A DNA stretch of 64,000 bases, from the NCBI RefSeq assembly GCF_014204625.1, contig NZ_JACHLU010000002.1, positions 336,802-400,801 of the forward strand. The letters are read 5' to 3'. Source of the DNA: Gillisella vitis. GTDB lineage: Bacteria > Pseudomonadota > Alphaproteobacteria > Rhizobiales > Rhizobiaceae. The notes under the pieces were generated by a model. That model saw nothing but the letters and a program-made list of their open reading frames with translations, had not been told where the DNA came from and ran no database searches. Below, piece after piece: positions 1 to 8,600 of this stretch (position 1 is the stretch's first letter; each line of letters begins with the position of its first letter). Both the position numbers and the translations under genes were made by a program.

Positions 1-194
1 GGAGCCTTGAGGCAGGCATGAAAACCGTTGCGCCGTGGCAAGGCGGTGTGAAAGGCAATTTCGCTCTGGCCGAGGCCAATGCCATCGGGATGTTCCTGCG
101 CCTCACCGGAGTAAACACTGCGTCCAAGCCAGCTGGCCGCCGCCATGGACAGGGGATCACGCGCTGAAGGTGTGTAACAAATCGAGTACCGCAT
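1..194 (-). CDS. DUF1045 family protein, 5' part only (phosphonate-metabolism-associated)
   Basis: The first 64 codons of a minus-strand gene run off the left edge of the window. The start is ATG at 192-194, eight bases after a perfect GGAGGAGG ribosome-binding site at 203-210. The visible protein begins MRYSICYTPSARDPLSMAAA and continues with WLGRSVYSGE and PRRNGFHACLKA. This matches the N-terminus of DUF1045 proteins as I know them (typically MRYAIYYTP..DPL....AAWLGRD). The family is often encoded beside C-P lyase phosphonate genes in rhizobia, but its reaction is unknown to me and no phosphonate gene is visible here. The fragment is too short to say whether the gene is intact. Confidence 0.75.
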   Translation of the reverse strand, partial: MRYSICYTPSARDPLSMAAASWLGRSVYSGEAQEHPDGIGLGQSEIAFHTALPRRNGFHACLKA

Positions 195-208
195 TGCTTT
201 TGCCTCCT

Positions 209-241
209 CCGCTTATCGAATCACCAATGGTCGATAAGCGG
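209..241. promoter_or_regulatory. 11-bp perfect inverted repeat upstream of the DUF1045 gene
   Basis: CCGCTTATCGA (209-219) and TCGATAAGCGG (231-241) are perfect inverted arms around an 11-base spacer. They abut the ribosome-binding site of the DUF1045 gene. A CCTCCTCC string occurs just inside the gene-proximal arm (203-210) and again at 245-252 beyond the other arm. The position suits a repressor operator or a structured 5' UTR. No regulator can be named. Confidence 0.45.
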
Positions 242-302
242 TTTCCTCCTCCCGGATAGGCGATTTGCATGACACTATGACGAAAACAGCAGGCGCTTCA
301 TT

Positions 303-1487
303 TCACTTTTTACGAGAAGCAACCGCAATGTGATGGATAAGCGTAAACCCCGGCGGAATGCTGAAAGCTTTGCCCAGCAAAGGCGCAAGGGCAGCCTGCG
401 CAAGCCGGTGCGCAAGGCCAAAGCTGATTTTAAAGCCTCCTGTCAACGCAATCACAGATGGGTGGTCGGGGTGCGGCCCGACCATCGGGTCACGGTCAAT
501 GGCTTTGGGGCGCAAGCCCGCCCACCGCTCAACCACCTGCGCATCGCTCAACGCAGGCACCAGCACCCGCACCCGCTCAATCAGCAGTTCCAGTTGCTGA
601 TCGGTGCTGAAAGGGGCATCAAAATGATTTTCGCTGGTGCTGCCAATCGCCACCCGGCCATCATCATGCGGCACAATATAAACCCCATCCAGAAACAGCA
701 GCGGCAAAGTGGGATCAATATTGGCCTGCAACAGGGCTGATTGCCCTTTGACCGCCATGCCAAGTGGTTGTGGCAGCGGCGGCATCAAGGCTTCCAGCAA
801 TGCAAACGATCCGGTTCCGGCGGCAATCATCACATGGCCAAAGGCGATCTTTTGACCGTTTTTCAGCAGCGCCACCTGTTTTGACAGGTCAAAGCCGCCC
901 ACTGGAGCACCTTCTATAATATGGCACCGGCTGGATGCCGCAAGCGAAGTCCGCAATGCCTGCGTCAATCCGCGCGGCGAAACCCTTGCCGCCAGCGTAT
1001 CATGCACCAGCCCGCCTTGCGTATGGGCCGGGTCCGGCCAGAGAGTGCCAAACGGCGATTGGTCCAGCACCTGCCAGGCAAAACTGCGGTCAGGGGTTTG
1101 CCAAGCAGTTTGTGCATCTTTTTCATGGCGCAGCGCAATGGTGCGCAAATGCGGCTTTGGCAACATGATCAGGCGGCCAGCACGGCGGTAGCCGGCAGCC
1201 AACCCGGTTTCTGCCTCAAGCCGCGCCACTTCATCTTCCAGCGACAGCAGCGCATCAAATTGAAACTGCTTTTTTTCGCACCATCTGTCGGGCATATAGG
1301 GCATCAGCGAGCCAAGCAGGCCGCCGCTGGCACCACTGGCAATGCGATCGGCCTCGACCAGCGTTACAGTCAGCCCCGCATCGACAGCAAAACGCGCCGC
1401 CCAAAGCCCCATAATGCCGCCACCAACAATCAGCAGATCCGTAGAGAGTTGACCCGAAGGCAAAGCCATCCTATCGCCATTTGTCAT
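303..1487 (-). CDS. FAD-dependent oxidoreductase, DAO family; probable free-standing oxidase half of MnmC
   Basis: A 394-residue flavoprotein of the D-amino-acid-oxidase (DAO) fold. The N-terminal Rossmann motif is LLIVGGGIMGLWAARFA, and the C-terminal region carries ERWAGLRPKAIDRDPMVGPH and the late motif LTGGFKISFGLA, as in glycine/sarcosine oxidase relatives. Its start codon (1485-1487) overlaps the start codon of mnmD on the other strand by two bases. In bifunctional MnmC the methyltransferase and an FAD oxidase of this type are fused; the oxidase removes the carboxymethyl group from cmnm5U34 of tRNA. I infer that this gene supplies that activity in split form. The start is supported by AAGGAG about eight bases upstream, inside mnmD. 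A general amino-acid oxidase is the alternative. Confidence 0.8.
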   Translation of the reverse strand: MTNGDRMALPSGQLSTDLLIVGGGIMGLWAARFAVDAGLTVTLVEADRIASGASGGLLGSLMPYMPDRWCEKKQFQFDALLSLEDEVARLEAETGLAAGYRRAGRLIMLPKPHLRTIALRHEKDAQTAWQTPDRSFAWQVLDQSPFGTLWPDPAHTQGGLVHDTLAARVSPRGLTQALRTSLAASSRCHIIEGAPVGGFDLSKQVALLKNGQKIAFGHVMIAAGTGSFALLEALMPPLPQPLGMAVKGQSALLQANIDPTLPLLFLDGVYIVPHDDGRVAIGSTSENHFDAPFSTDQQLELLIERVRVLVPALSDAQVVERWAGLRPKAIDRDPMVGPHPDHPSVIALTGGFKISFGLAHRLAQAALAPLLGKAFSIPPGFTLIHHIAVASRKK

Positions 1488-2211
1488 GACACACTCTCCT
1501 TCCGAATCCGAAATTGCGGCAACACACCAGAGCTTGACCTGGCAAGAGGGCGATATGCCCTATTCAACCGCTTTTGGCGACCATTTTTACTGTCAGACCG
1601 ACGGCAGGCTGGAATGCGGCCATGTGTTTCTGGCGGGCAACGGTCTGCCGGAGCGCTGGAGCGATACCCAAAGCTTTGCCATTGGCGAGCTGGGTTTCGG
1701 CACCGGCCTGAATGCCATGGAAACATGGCGGCAATGGAAGCTGTTTCGCCAGCCCGGCCAGAGCCTGCACTTCATTTCGTTTGAGCTTTACCCGATGCAG
1801 GCGCAGGAGATTGATCGTGCCCTGTCACGTTGGCCACAGATTGATGCGGAGCGTCAGCACCTTGTGTCCCTCTGGCCTGAAACACCGGAAGGCCATGTCC
1901 GGCTTGATCTGGATGAACAGACACAATTGACTGTGGTGTGTGGCGATGCGCTGACGTCTTTGAGCGCATGGTGCGAGCCGTTTGATGCCTGGTATCTGGA
2001 CGGTTTTGCGCCATCGCGCAACGGTGCCATGTGGTCGGTGGAGCTGATGACCCGGCTTTGCCAGTTGACTGCGCCAGGCGGGCGTTTTGCCACCTATGCC
2101 GCAGCAGGCTTTGTGCGGCGCAATCTTCAGGCTGCTGGCTATCTGGTGGAACGTCGCAAAGGCTTTGCCGGAAAACGCGAAATGCTGTGTGGCAGCAAAC
2201 CCGCGTCTTGA
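1486..2211 (+). CDS. mnmD: tRNA (5-methylaminomethyl-2-thiouridine)(34)-methyltransferase MnmD
   Basis: A 241-residue protein matching only the N-terminal methyltransferase half of MnmC. It has ELGFGTGLNAMETW (SAM-binding loop), WYLDGFAPSRNGAMW (the conserved DGFAP..N..MW active-site motif), GGRFATYAAAGFVRRNLQAAG, and ends GFAGKREMLCGSKP. The enzyme transfers a methyl group from SAM to nm5(s2)U34 to give mnm5(s2)U34 in the wobble position of several tRNAs. There is no ribosome-binding site before the ATG at 1486, which lies inside the start of the divergent flavoprotein gene. A leaderless transcript or a start slightly downstream (TTG at 1534) is therefore possible. Alignment to E. coli MnmC needs at least the residues from LTWQEG onward. 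Confidence 0.88.
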   Translation: MTHSPSESEIAATHQSLTWQEGDMPYSTAFGDHFYCQTDGRLECGHVFLAGNGLPERWSDTQSFAIGELGFGTGLNAMETWRQWKLFRQPGQSLHFISFELYPMQAQEIDRALSRWPQIDAERQHLVSLWPETPEGHVRLDLDEQTQLTVVCGDALTSLSAWCEPFDAWYLDGFAPSRNGAMWSVELMTRLCQLTAPGGRFATYAAAGFVRRNLQAAGYLVERRKGFAGKREMLCGSKPAS

Positions 2212-2296
2212 AGGCGCAAGCAGCCTGAAGATAAAACCATACTCTAAACCATCGGCCTAAAGCCGGGTTCCATATTACCCTCGATGGTACGGCTCT

Positions 2297-2403
2297 TAAA
2301 GCCTGTCGCAGTGAACAGGATTCACTGCGACAGGCTTTAGCTCTTTCTTTTTCGCATGGACGTTATCGTTTTATTGAGGACAATAAAACGCGACATGCTT
2401 TAG
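2297..2403. repeat. Palindromic interspersed repeat, family A, copy 1
   Basis: Two perfect palindromes joined by a T-rich link. The first has 19-nt arms (2297-2315 and 2321-2339, core CCTGTCGCAGTGAA) around CAGGA. The second has 10-nt arms CGTTTTATTG / CAATAAAACG (2367-2376 and 2381-2390). A nearly identical copy lies in the opposite orientation at 63906-64000. It resembles the mosaic intergenic elements common in Rhizobiaceae. It occupies most of the 2212-2453 spacer; no gene is seen there. Confidence 0.85.
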
Positions 2404-2453
2404 ATTTTATGATGACGTGTTTGGTGAGCAGATTTTGATGTGAGGAGCGTGGC

Positions 2454-2945
2454 ATGGATCGGCAGGAGTTTATTGCGCAATTTGGTGGAGTGTTCGAGCA
2501 TTCAGCCTTTATTGCCGAGCGTGCGTTTGATCAGGGTCTTATTCATGAGCCTCTCACCCTTGCCGGTGTTCATGGTGGGCTTTGTGCGGTTTTTCGCGCG
2601 GCGAGCCATGCTGAAAGACTGGGTGTTTTGCGGGCACACCCTGATCTGGCGGGAAAATTGGCGCTTGCGGGTGAGTTGACCCAAGACAGTCGCAACGAGC
2701 AGGCAGGCGCAGGCCTTGATCGGTTATCTGCTGGTGAGCACGACCGCTTCAGTGCGCTCAACAGCACCTATACCGAAAAATTCGGGTTTCCGTTCATCGT
2801 TGCGGTCAAGGGCCTGACCAAGCACGATATTCTGACAGCGTTTGAGGCGCGTGTGGATCATGGTCCAGAGGCGGAATTTTCAACGGCCTGTGAGCAGGTC
2901 GAAAAAATCGCACGGCTACGCCTCGAAACGATGCTGACCAGATAA
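2454..2945 (+). CDS. uraD: 2-oxo-4-hydroxy-4-carboxy-5-ureidoimidazoline (OHCU) decarboxylase
   Basis: A 163-residue protein with the OHCU decarboxylase hallmarks: the catalytic-histidine motif AHPDLAGKLA, LTQDSRNEQAGAGLD, and the C-terminal KFGFPFIVAVKGLTK signature. It decarboxylates OHCU stereospecifically to (S)-allantoin, the third step from urate. The ATG follows a GAGGAG ribosome-binding site by six bases. The gene is alone here. Its pathway partners allA and uraH start almost 7 kb downstream, behind glnII and an NRPS gene, and puuD is 12 kb away. It converges on gstI with a 13-base gap. Confidence 0.93.
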   Translation: MDRQEFIAQFGGVFEHSAFIAERAFDQGLIHEPLTLAGVHGGLCAVFRAASHAERLGVLRAHPDLAGKLALAGELTQDSRNEQAGAGLDRLSAGEHDRFSALNSTYTEKFGFPFIVAVKGLTKHDILTAFEARVDHGPEAEFSTACEQVEKIARLRLETMLTR

Positions 2946-2958
2946 ATAGAAGCCAGCA

Positions 2959-3138
2959 TTACTGTTTGCGCGTCTCATCTGCTTCGCGGATGGCGTCCTC
3001 ATGATACCAGCTTGCAGACCCACTTTCGTAAATTACGGGTTTTGGGCTGTTGCGTTCACGCATCTCCCGCAGTCTTTGCGTGTTCCGAAGAGGGAACTCG
3101 TAGATTTTTGCTGTTTCTCGACCAAGGCTGACTGTCAT
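2959..3138 (-). CDS. gstI: GstI-like small protein (DUF2735), divergent from glnII
   Basis: A 59-residue protein (ATG at 3136-3138; TTG at 3153 with GGAGGAG upstream would give 64). It carries the DUF2735 features SLGRETAKIYEFPLR near the N-terminus and SASWYHEDAIREA near the C-terminus. In Rhizobium leguminosarum a 63-residue protein, GstI, encoded divergently from glnII, inhibits translation of glutamine synthetase II. The size, position and divergent orientation are the same here, so the symbol rests on synteny plus family resemblance. The promoter must lie in the 3154-3541 region shared with glnII, which contains an NtrC-type site about 70 bases upstream of this start. Confidence 0.75.
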   Translation of the reverse strand: MTVSLGRETAKIYEFPLRNTQRLREMRERNSPKPVIYESGSASWYHEDAIREADETRKQ

Positions 3139-3207
3139 TGCACTGCCTCTCAACGTTCTTCGAGCTCCTCCGCCCGGATGTCTATCTTACCATAACCTCA
3201 CATAAGT

Positions 3208-3224
3208 TGCACATCAAAAGTGCA
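3208..3224. promoter_or_regulatory. NtrC-type enhancer site between gstI and glnII
   Basis: TGCAC-ATCAAAA-GTGCA is a perfect 5-bp inverted repeat with the 17-bp geometry of NtrC sites (TGCACC-N5-GGTGCA). It lies about 230 bp upstream of the glnII sigma-54 promoter and 70 bp upstream of gstI, so it could activate glnII and affect gstI. NtrC binding is inferred from the pattern. Confidence 0.6.
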
Positions 3225-3439
3225 TTTTGCATAAAAATAAATCACTTATTTGGCGATTGTTTGCGTGTTTTTTGGGCGACCAATTGTCGTGCCTGCTGAT
3301 TTGGCACTGGAATGCTTGATGAATCACCATGTTCTAATTTTCAGCTTGATCGTGAAGTGTTAAAAAAACCTCATATTTTTGAGAGATTTGCTTTCCGGTC
3401 ATGTTTTTTTGAGAAACGGGGGTGACTCAGGAGATCAAT

Positions 3440-3456
3440 TGGCACGCTTCATGCTT
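3440..3456 (+). promoter_or_regulatory. Sigma-54 (-24/-12) promoter of glnII
   Basis: TTGGCACGCTTCATGCTT fits the consensus TGGCACG-N4-TTGCW, with GG at 3441-3442 and GC at 3453-3454 exactly ten bases apart, the invariant spacing of RpoN promoters. A start near 3466 would give a leader of about 75 nt. Rhizobial glnII is known to be NtrC/RpoN-dependent under nitrogen limitation. Confidence 0.8.
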
Positions 3457-3541
3457 CTTAATGTGATGACTCACCGGACTGCCGGAGAATCAATCCTAGG
3501 GTGCGCTCAGTGTAGAGCGCTCGACTTATGAGAGATCGACA

Positions 3542-4576
3542 ATGACGAAGTACAAGCTCGAGTACATCTGGTTGGATGGCTATACGCCGGTTCCTAACTT
3601 GCGCGGCAAGACACAGATCAAGGAATTCGCTGAATTCCCAACCTTGGAACAGCTCCCTCTCTGGGGCTTTGATGGCAGCTCCACACAGCAGGCCGAAGGT
3701 CACAGCTCCGATTGCGTGCTGAAGCCTGTTGCTGTTTATCCAGATCCAGCGCGCACCAATGGCGTTTTGGTCATGTGCGAAGTCATGATGCCAGATGGCG
3801 TGACGCCTCATAGCTCCAACAGCCGTGCAACCATTCTCGATGACGAAGGCACATGGTTTGGCTTTGAGCAGGAATACTTCCTGTATCAGGATGGTCGTCC
3901 GCTCGGCTTCCCTGAAAATGGCTATCCTGCACCGCAGGGGCCTTATTACACTGGCGTTGGCTTCAAGAATGTTGGCGATGTTGCCCGCGAAATCGTTGAA
4001 GAACATCTGGATCTCTGCCTTGCAGCTGGCATCAACCACGAAGGCATCAATGCCGAAGTGGCCAAGGGCCAATGGGAATTCCAGGTTTTCGGCAAGGGTT
4101 CCAAGAAGGCTGCTGACGAAATCTGGCTGGCGCGTTACCTGTTGCTCCGCCTTTGCGAAAAATACGGCGTGGATGTTGAATTCCACTGCAAGCCACTGGG
4201 TGACACCGACTGGAACGGCTCCGGTATGCATTGCAACTTCTCGACGCAGTTCATGCGCGAAGTGGGTGGCAAGGATTATTTCGAAGCTCTCATGGCCGCT
4301 TTTGCCAAGAACTGGAAAGAGCATATCGACGTTTACGGTCCAGACAACCATCTGCGTCTGACCGGCAAGCACGAAACCGCTCCATGGAACAAGTTCTCTT
4401 ATGGTGTGGCTGACCGTGGCGCATCTATCCGCGTTCCACATTCCTTTGTGAATAACGGCTATCGTGGCTATCTCGAAGACCGTCGTCCAAACAGCCAGGG
4501 CTGCCCATACCAGATCGCTTCTCAGGTCTTGAAGACGATTGCGGAAGTTCCGGTGGCAAAGTCTGCTGCTGCTTGA
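3542..4576 (+). CDS. glnII: Glutamine synthetase, type II (eukaryotic-type GSII)
   Basis: A 344-residue enzyme forming glutamine from glutamate, ammonia and ATP. It starts MTKYKLEYIWLDGY and has the GSII motifs LWGFDGSST, WFGFEQEYFLY, HEGINAEVAKGQWEFQV, NGSGMHCNFST, GKHETAPW and VADRGASIRVP (GSI enzymes are about 470 residues and differ). GSII, unlike GSI, is not adenylylated. Expression appears to be controlled by nitrogen: a -24/-12 promoter and an NtrC-type site lie upstream and gstI is divergent. A strong hairpin follows. The location amid purine-degradation genes suggests a role in assimilating released ammonia, which is inference. Confidence 0.97.
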   Translation: MTKYKLEYIWLDGYTPVPNLRGKTQIKEFAEFPTLEQLPLWGFDGSSTQQAEGHSSDCVLKPVAVYPDPARTNGVLVMCEVMMPDGVTPHSSNSRATILDDEGTWFGFEQEYFLYQDGRPLGFPENGYPAPQGPYYTGVGFKNVGDVAREIVEEHLDLCLAAGINHEGINAEVAKGQWEFQVFGKGSKKAADEIWLARYLLLRLCEKYGVDVEFHCKPLGDTDWNGSGMHCNFSTQFMREVGGKDYFEALMAAFAKNWKEHIDVYGPDNHLRLTGKHETAPWNKFSYGVADRGASIRVPHSFVNNGYRGYLEDRRPNSQGCPYQIASQVLKTIAEVPVAKSAAA

Positions 4577-4581
4577 TGTGT

Positions 4582-4609
4582 CGGTGCCGATGCGAAAGCA
4601 TCGGCACCG
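4582..4609 (+). terminator. Hairpin downstream of glnII
   Basis: A perfect 12-bp stem, CGGTGCCGATGC / GCATCGGCACCG, closed by a GAAA tetraloop, begins five bases after the glnII stop. Only a short pyrimidine tract (TTCTC) follows, so it may terminate weakly or protect the mRNA 3' end. Confidence 0.75.
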
Positions 4610-4620
4610 TTCTCGCCGCG

Positions 4621-5611
4621 TCATTTACAATTGCGGCGATGTGTGATGACATGGTTTTTTGAAGTCTGCTTGTTTCGAGCAGGAATTTTATGATTTTATG
4701 GCCTTTGTGCCGATATTTTGTGTGCAGGTGTATGCCGCCTCGATTGGAATACAAATCGTGGCGCGATTTTTAAGGTGATAAAAAACAAGGCAGCTTATGT
4801 GCGTTTTTTGAAAGCGCTGCCGCTCTTCCAATGTTCTGTGCGTGACGAATTGGATAATTTTCTCTCAGCAATGTACCGCACAGCTTTGGTCCGAAAAGTG
4901 GGAACCGGTTGTCGAGAAAATCCGATGTTGTCGTGCAGTCACGCATGAACGGAGTGAATGCGTCAGCTTGATCTTAATCTGCGTTTTGAAAGAGCATAAT
5001 TGCTTTCTGGCACCCTTATTTTTCAGGGTGGGTCACATTTGTTTTATGTTTTCTATCTATGGTAGCTTTGCAGCCAAGCATTCAGAGCGATTTTGAGGCT
5101 CTCTTCCATTCACATTGCTGCTTAACACAGTTCATATTTCATCAGATTTTAAATTTAATCGCATTTTGCGCCGTTTCAGATAAATTTTTTTCATTATTTT
5201 TGTCGAGTTGAGCTGTCCTTTTGCGCAATTCCCATTTTGATACAGTTGCGGCGGAATCTCTTGCTTTGGTTGGCTCAATTGCTGACATATCGGTAAAATT
5301 GTGTGCTGGATTGATTAATCACGCAGTGGGTGCGGACATAAAAATAAATCTCGAGGGTTGATTTTTCTCAGATTTTGAATATCAATATATATGTATCTGG
5401 AAAAGGCTAAGTGAATAATTTAGCTTTGACCTTGTATTTTTTTTAAAATTAAAATTCCGTTTGAAATTAAGATAAAATTTTCAAAAAAAATTTTTCGGCA
5501 TGGATTTTTTTAATCGAAATAAAAACGCAGTATCGAAATTGAACACGTGATCATTCCTCTATCTTTGTTGTTTCATTCTGGGTTTTTATTGTATTTTTAA
5601 TGGGGTTGTAG
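4621..5611. other. Long AT-rich non-coding region before the NRPS gene
   Basis: No convincing gene. At about 4878-4910 there is a stretch (GAAAAGTGGGAACCGGTT) resembling rhizobial mosaic repeats. A small hairpin CACCCT/AGGGTG occurs at 5011-5030. From about 5100 the DNA is strongly AT-rich with long T and A runs. An imperfect inverted repeat, AAAGGCTAA / TTAGCTTT, lies near 5402-5428. No clear Fur box, lux box or sigma-54 site was found. Confidence 0.5.
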
Positions 5612-8600
5612 ATGTCTATTGTCAGCAGGCATGAAAAAAATATTCCTGTTTCCCTGGCGCAAGCGGGAATGTGGGTTAAGCAAAAAGTATCACCTGCCGA
5701 TCTTAGCTTCATTCTTGCTGAAGCTATTGAAATACACGGCCCAGTTGACGCTGAGTGCTTTTGCCGGTCGCTGTATCGGCTGACGGAAGAGGCAGGCGTT
5801 ACCCGATCCAACATTTGCGAACTGGATGGCAAGCCGCATCAAATCATCCGTGCCACCCATGTTGGCGCATTTGAGGTTCTTGATTTCAGCGATAAAAAAG
5901 ACCCGCGTGCTGATGCTGATGCCTGGATGCAGGCAGAATTGCGCCGGACGCTGGATTTGGCCAAAGACAATCTCTGGGCCAGCGCATTGCTGAAATTGAG
6001 CGCGGATCACTGGATCTGGTACCATCGCGCCCATCACATCCTGATGGATGGATTTTCTGGCGGTATTCTTGCGCGGCGCATGGCCGAAATTTACTCCGCA
6101 TTTGTGGAGGGGCAGACCTTGGAATTCTGCGATCTGGGCTCGCCGCAGGAGTTGCTGGATCAGGAGAAAATCTACCGCGAATCGACCCATTTTCAAAAGG
6201 ACCGCGCCTATTGGTCGGAGCAGTTGAAAGCGTTGCCGCCGCCGGTCACATTGGCAAAGCGCAAGGTTGAGCCTTCTGGCGGTTTGTTGCGCCACACGAC
6301 CACTCTTGATCGCGCCAAAGTCAAATCTCTTCAGCAGATGAGCCGAAGCCTTGGCGGAAGCGTGCCGCAGGCGATGATTGCGCTGGTTGCCGCCTATTAC
6401 GCACGGGCAACCGATTGTGAAGAACTGACCATGATCACCATGGTAACGGCGCGTCTGAGCCAGATCACACGGCGGATTCCGGGCATGATGGCCAATGCGG
6501 TTCCGTTGCGCTTTAAGATTGCACCGGACCTGACCCTGAGAGACCTGATGAAACAGGTGTCTCAGCAGATGACCCGCGCTCTGCGCTATCAGCGCTATCG
6601 TTATGAGGATATGCGCCGCGATCTGGGACTTGTGCGCCCGGATGCGCAAATTGCCTGGCTGGGTGTCAACATTGAGCCATTTGACTATGATTTGCGCTTT
6701 GGTGGCCATCCCACCACGGTTCACAATCTGTCCAATGGCACGATGACCGATTTCACCATTTTCGCCTATGATCGTGGTGATAATGGTGATCTTCGCATCG
6801 ATTTTGATGCCAATCCGGCGCTTTATAGCGCAGAAGAGCTTGCCGATCATGAAGCGCGCTTCATGCGCCTGATGGCGGCTGCCATTGCAGCCCCTGATCA
6901 GCCTTTGCGGGACATCAGCCTGCTGTCTGATCTTGAGCGCGAAACTGTCTTGACGCAATGGAATGACACGCAGCGCACTGTGCCGGATCAAACATGGCCA
7001 GAGCTGTTTCGCCAGCAGGCCATGCGGTCGCCCAATGCGGTTGCCGTGTCGTTTGAGGGCGGTGCACTGACCTATGCCGAGCTGGATGCGGCGTCTGATC
7101 ATCTTGCCGGCTATCTGCTGGACAGGGGTGTTTTGCCTGGCATGTTGGTGGCCGTTGCCGTGCCGCGCTCCGAGCGTATGGTTGTGGCACTTTTGGCGGT
7201 CATGAAAGCCGGCGCTGCCTATTTGCCGCTTGATCCGGCTGATCCATCCTCGCGTGTGGAGATGATTCTGGACGATGCCCGTCCAGCGGCCGTGATCACC
7301 ACTGAAGATGTGGCGGTTAATTTGCCAGGCTCTGGCCTCAATCTGGTGTTCCTTGACAAGCCCTTGTCGCGCACCAGCGATGTCATGCCGCAAGGCCCCA
7401 ACCGTGATGATACCGCCTATATTATCTTCACATCCGGCTCCACAGGCCGCCCCAAGGGCGTGCAGATTCCCCATGGTGCATTGGTCAACTTCCTGTTTGC
7501 CATGCAGGATCTGCTCAAACTCTCTGAAAACGACCGCTTGCTGGCGGTTACAACCATTTCCTTTGATATTGCCGCATTGGAACTTTACCTGCCTCTGCTG
7601 GCAGGCGCGCGCAGCGTGATTGCCCAGCGCAGCACGGTTCGGGATCCACTGGCGCTTTGCCGCATGATCAAGGCGGAGGGGATTACCGTGATGCAGGCGA
7701 CGCCATCCTTGTGGCGCGCCTTGCTGGCTGATCATCACGATGCGCTGCAAGGATTGCGCTCGCTGGTGGGCGGTGAGGCGCTGCCGTCGGATCTGGCCCA
7801 TAAAATGGCAGGGCTGGGCCATCCAGTGCTGAATGTTTATGGTCCCACCGAAACAACGGTCTGGTCAACGGCCATGCCGCTTGTGGGCCACGATCTGGAT
7901 ACATCACCGATTGGTCGCCCGATCTGGAATACCCGTGTCTACGTGCTGGATCGCAATGGTCAGCCGGTGCCTCCGGGTTTTATTGGCGAGCTTTACATCG
8001 GTGGCGCTGGTGTGGCGCAAGGTTATCTGAACCGACCCGATTTGACAGAAGAGCGGTTCTTGCCAGACCCATTCGTTGGGGGTGGTGAGCGCATCTATCG
8101 CACCGGCGATCTGGCGCGCTGGCGCAATGATGGTGCTCTGGAATATATGGGCCGCAATGACCATCAGATCAAAATCCGCGGCTTCCGGGTCGAGCCGGGT
8201 GAGATTGAGACTGTTCTGACTGCCATGCCGGAAATCCTCGAAGCTGTGGTGATTCTGCGGCAGGACGATGAGCGGGATAAGCGGCTGGTGGCCTATCTTG
8301 TAGCAGAAAAGGGTGTCGAGATTGAAACGGCTGATCTTTCTCGCCGCCTGAGTCTTGTTTTGCCAAGCCACATGATTCCTGCGGCCTATGTCGTGCTCGA
8401 CGCCATTCCGCTGAACGGCAACGGCAAGACCGATCGTCATGCCCTGCCAAAGCCGCAGTGGGATGTTTCGGAAGGCTATATTGCGCCAACAACCGAAACA
8501 GAAAAATGGCTGGCAGAGCTGTGGAGCAAATTGCTGGGCGTGGAAAAGGTCGGCATTCACGACAGTTTCTTTGCGCTTGGCGGTGATTCGCTGGCGGCTG

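Noticed and set aside
3289..3316. A second sigma-54-like element (TTGGCACTGGAATGC) upstream of glnII
   Set aside because: The GG and GC are nine bases apart, one short of the required ten; the site at 3440-3456 has correct spacing.
3458..4624. A 388-codon minus-strand frame opposite glnII
   Set aside because: It covers the glnII coding region exactly and shows no family motif; glnII is certain.
5690..7822. A 710-codon open frame on the minus strand opposite the NRPS gene
   Set aside because: It is the antisense shadow of the NRPS coding frame; it has no ribosome-binding site and its residue mix (rich in H, Q, R) is typical of reverse-frame translation.
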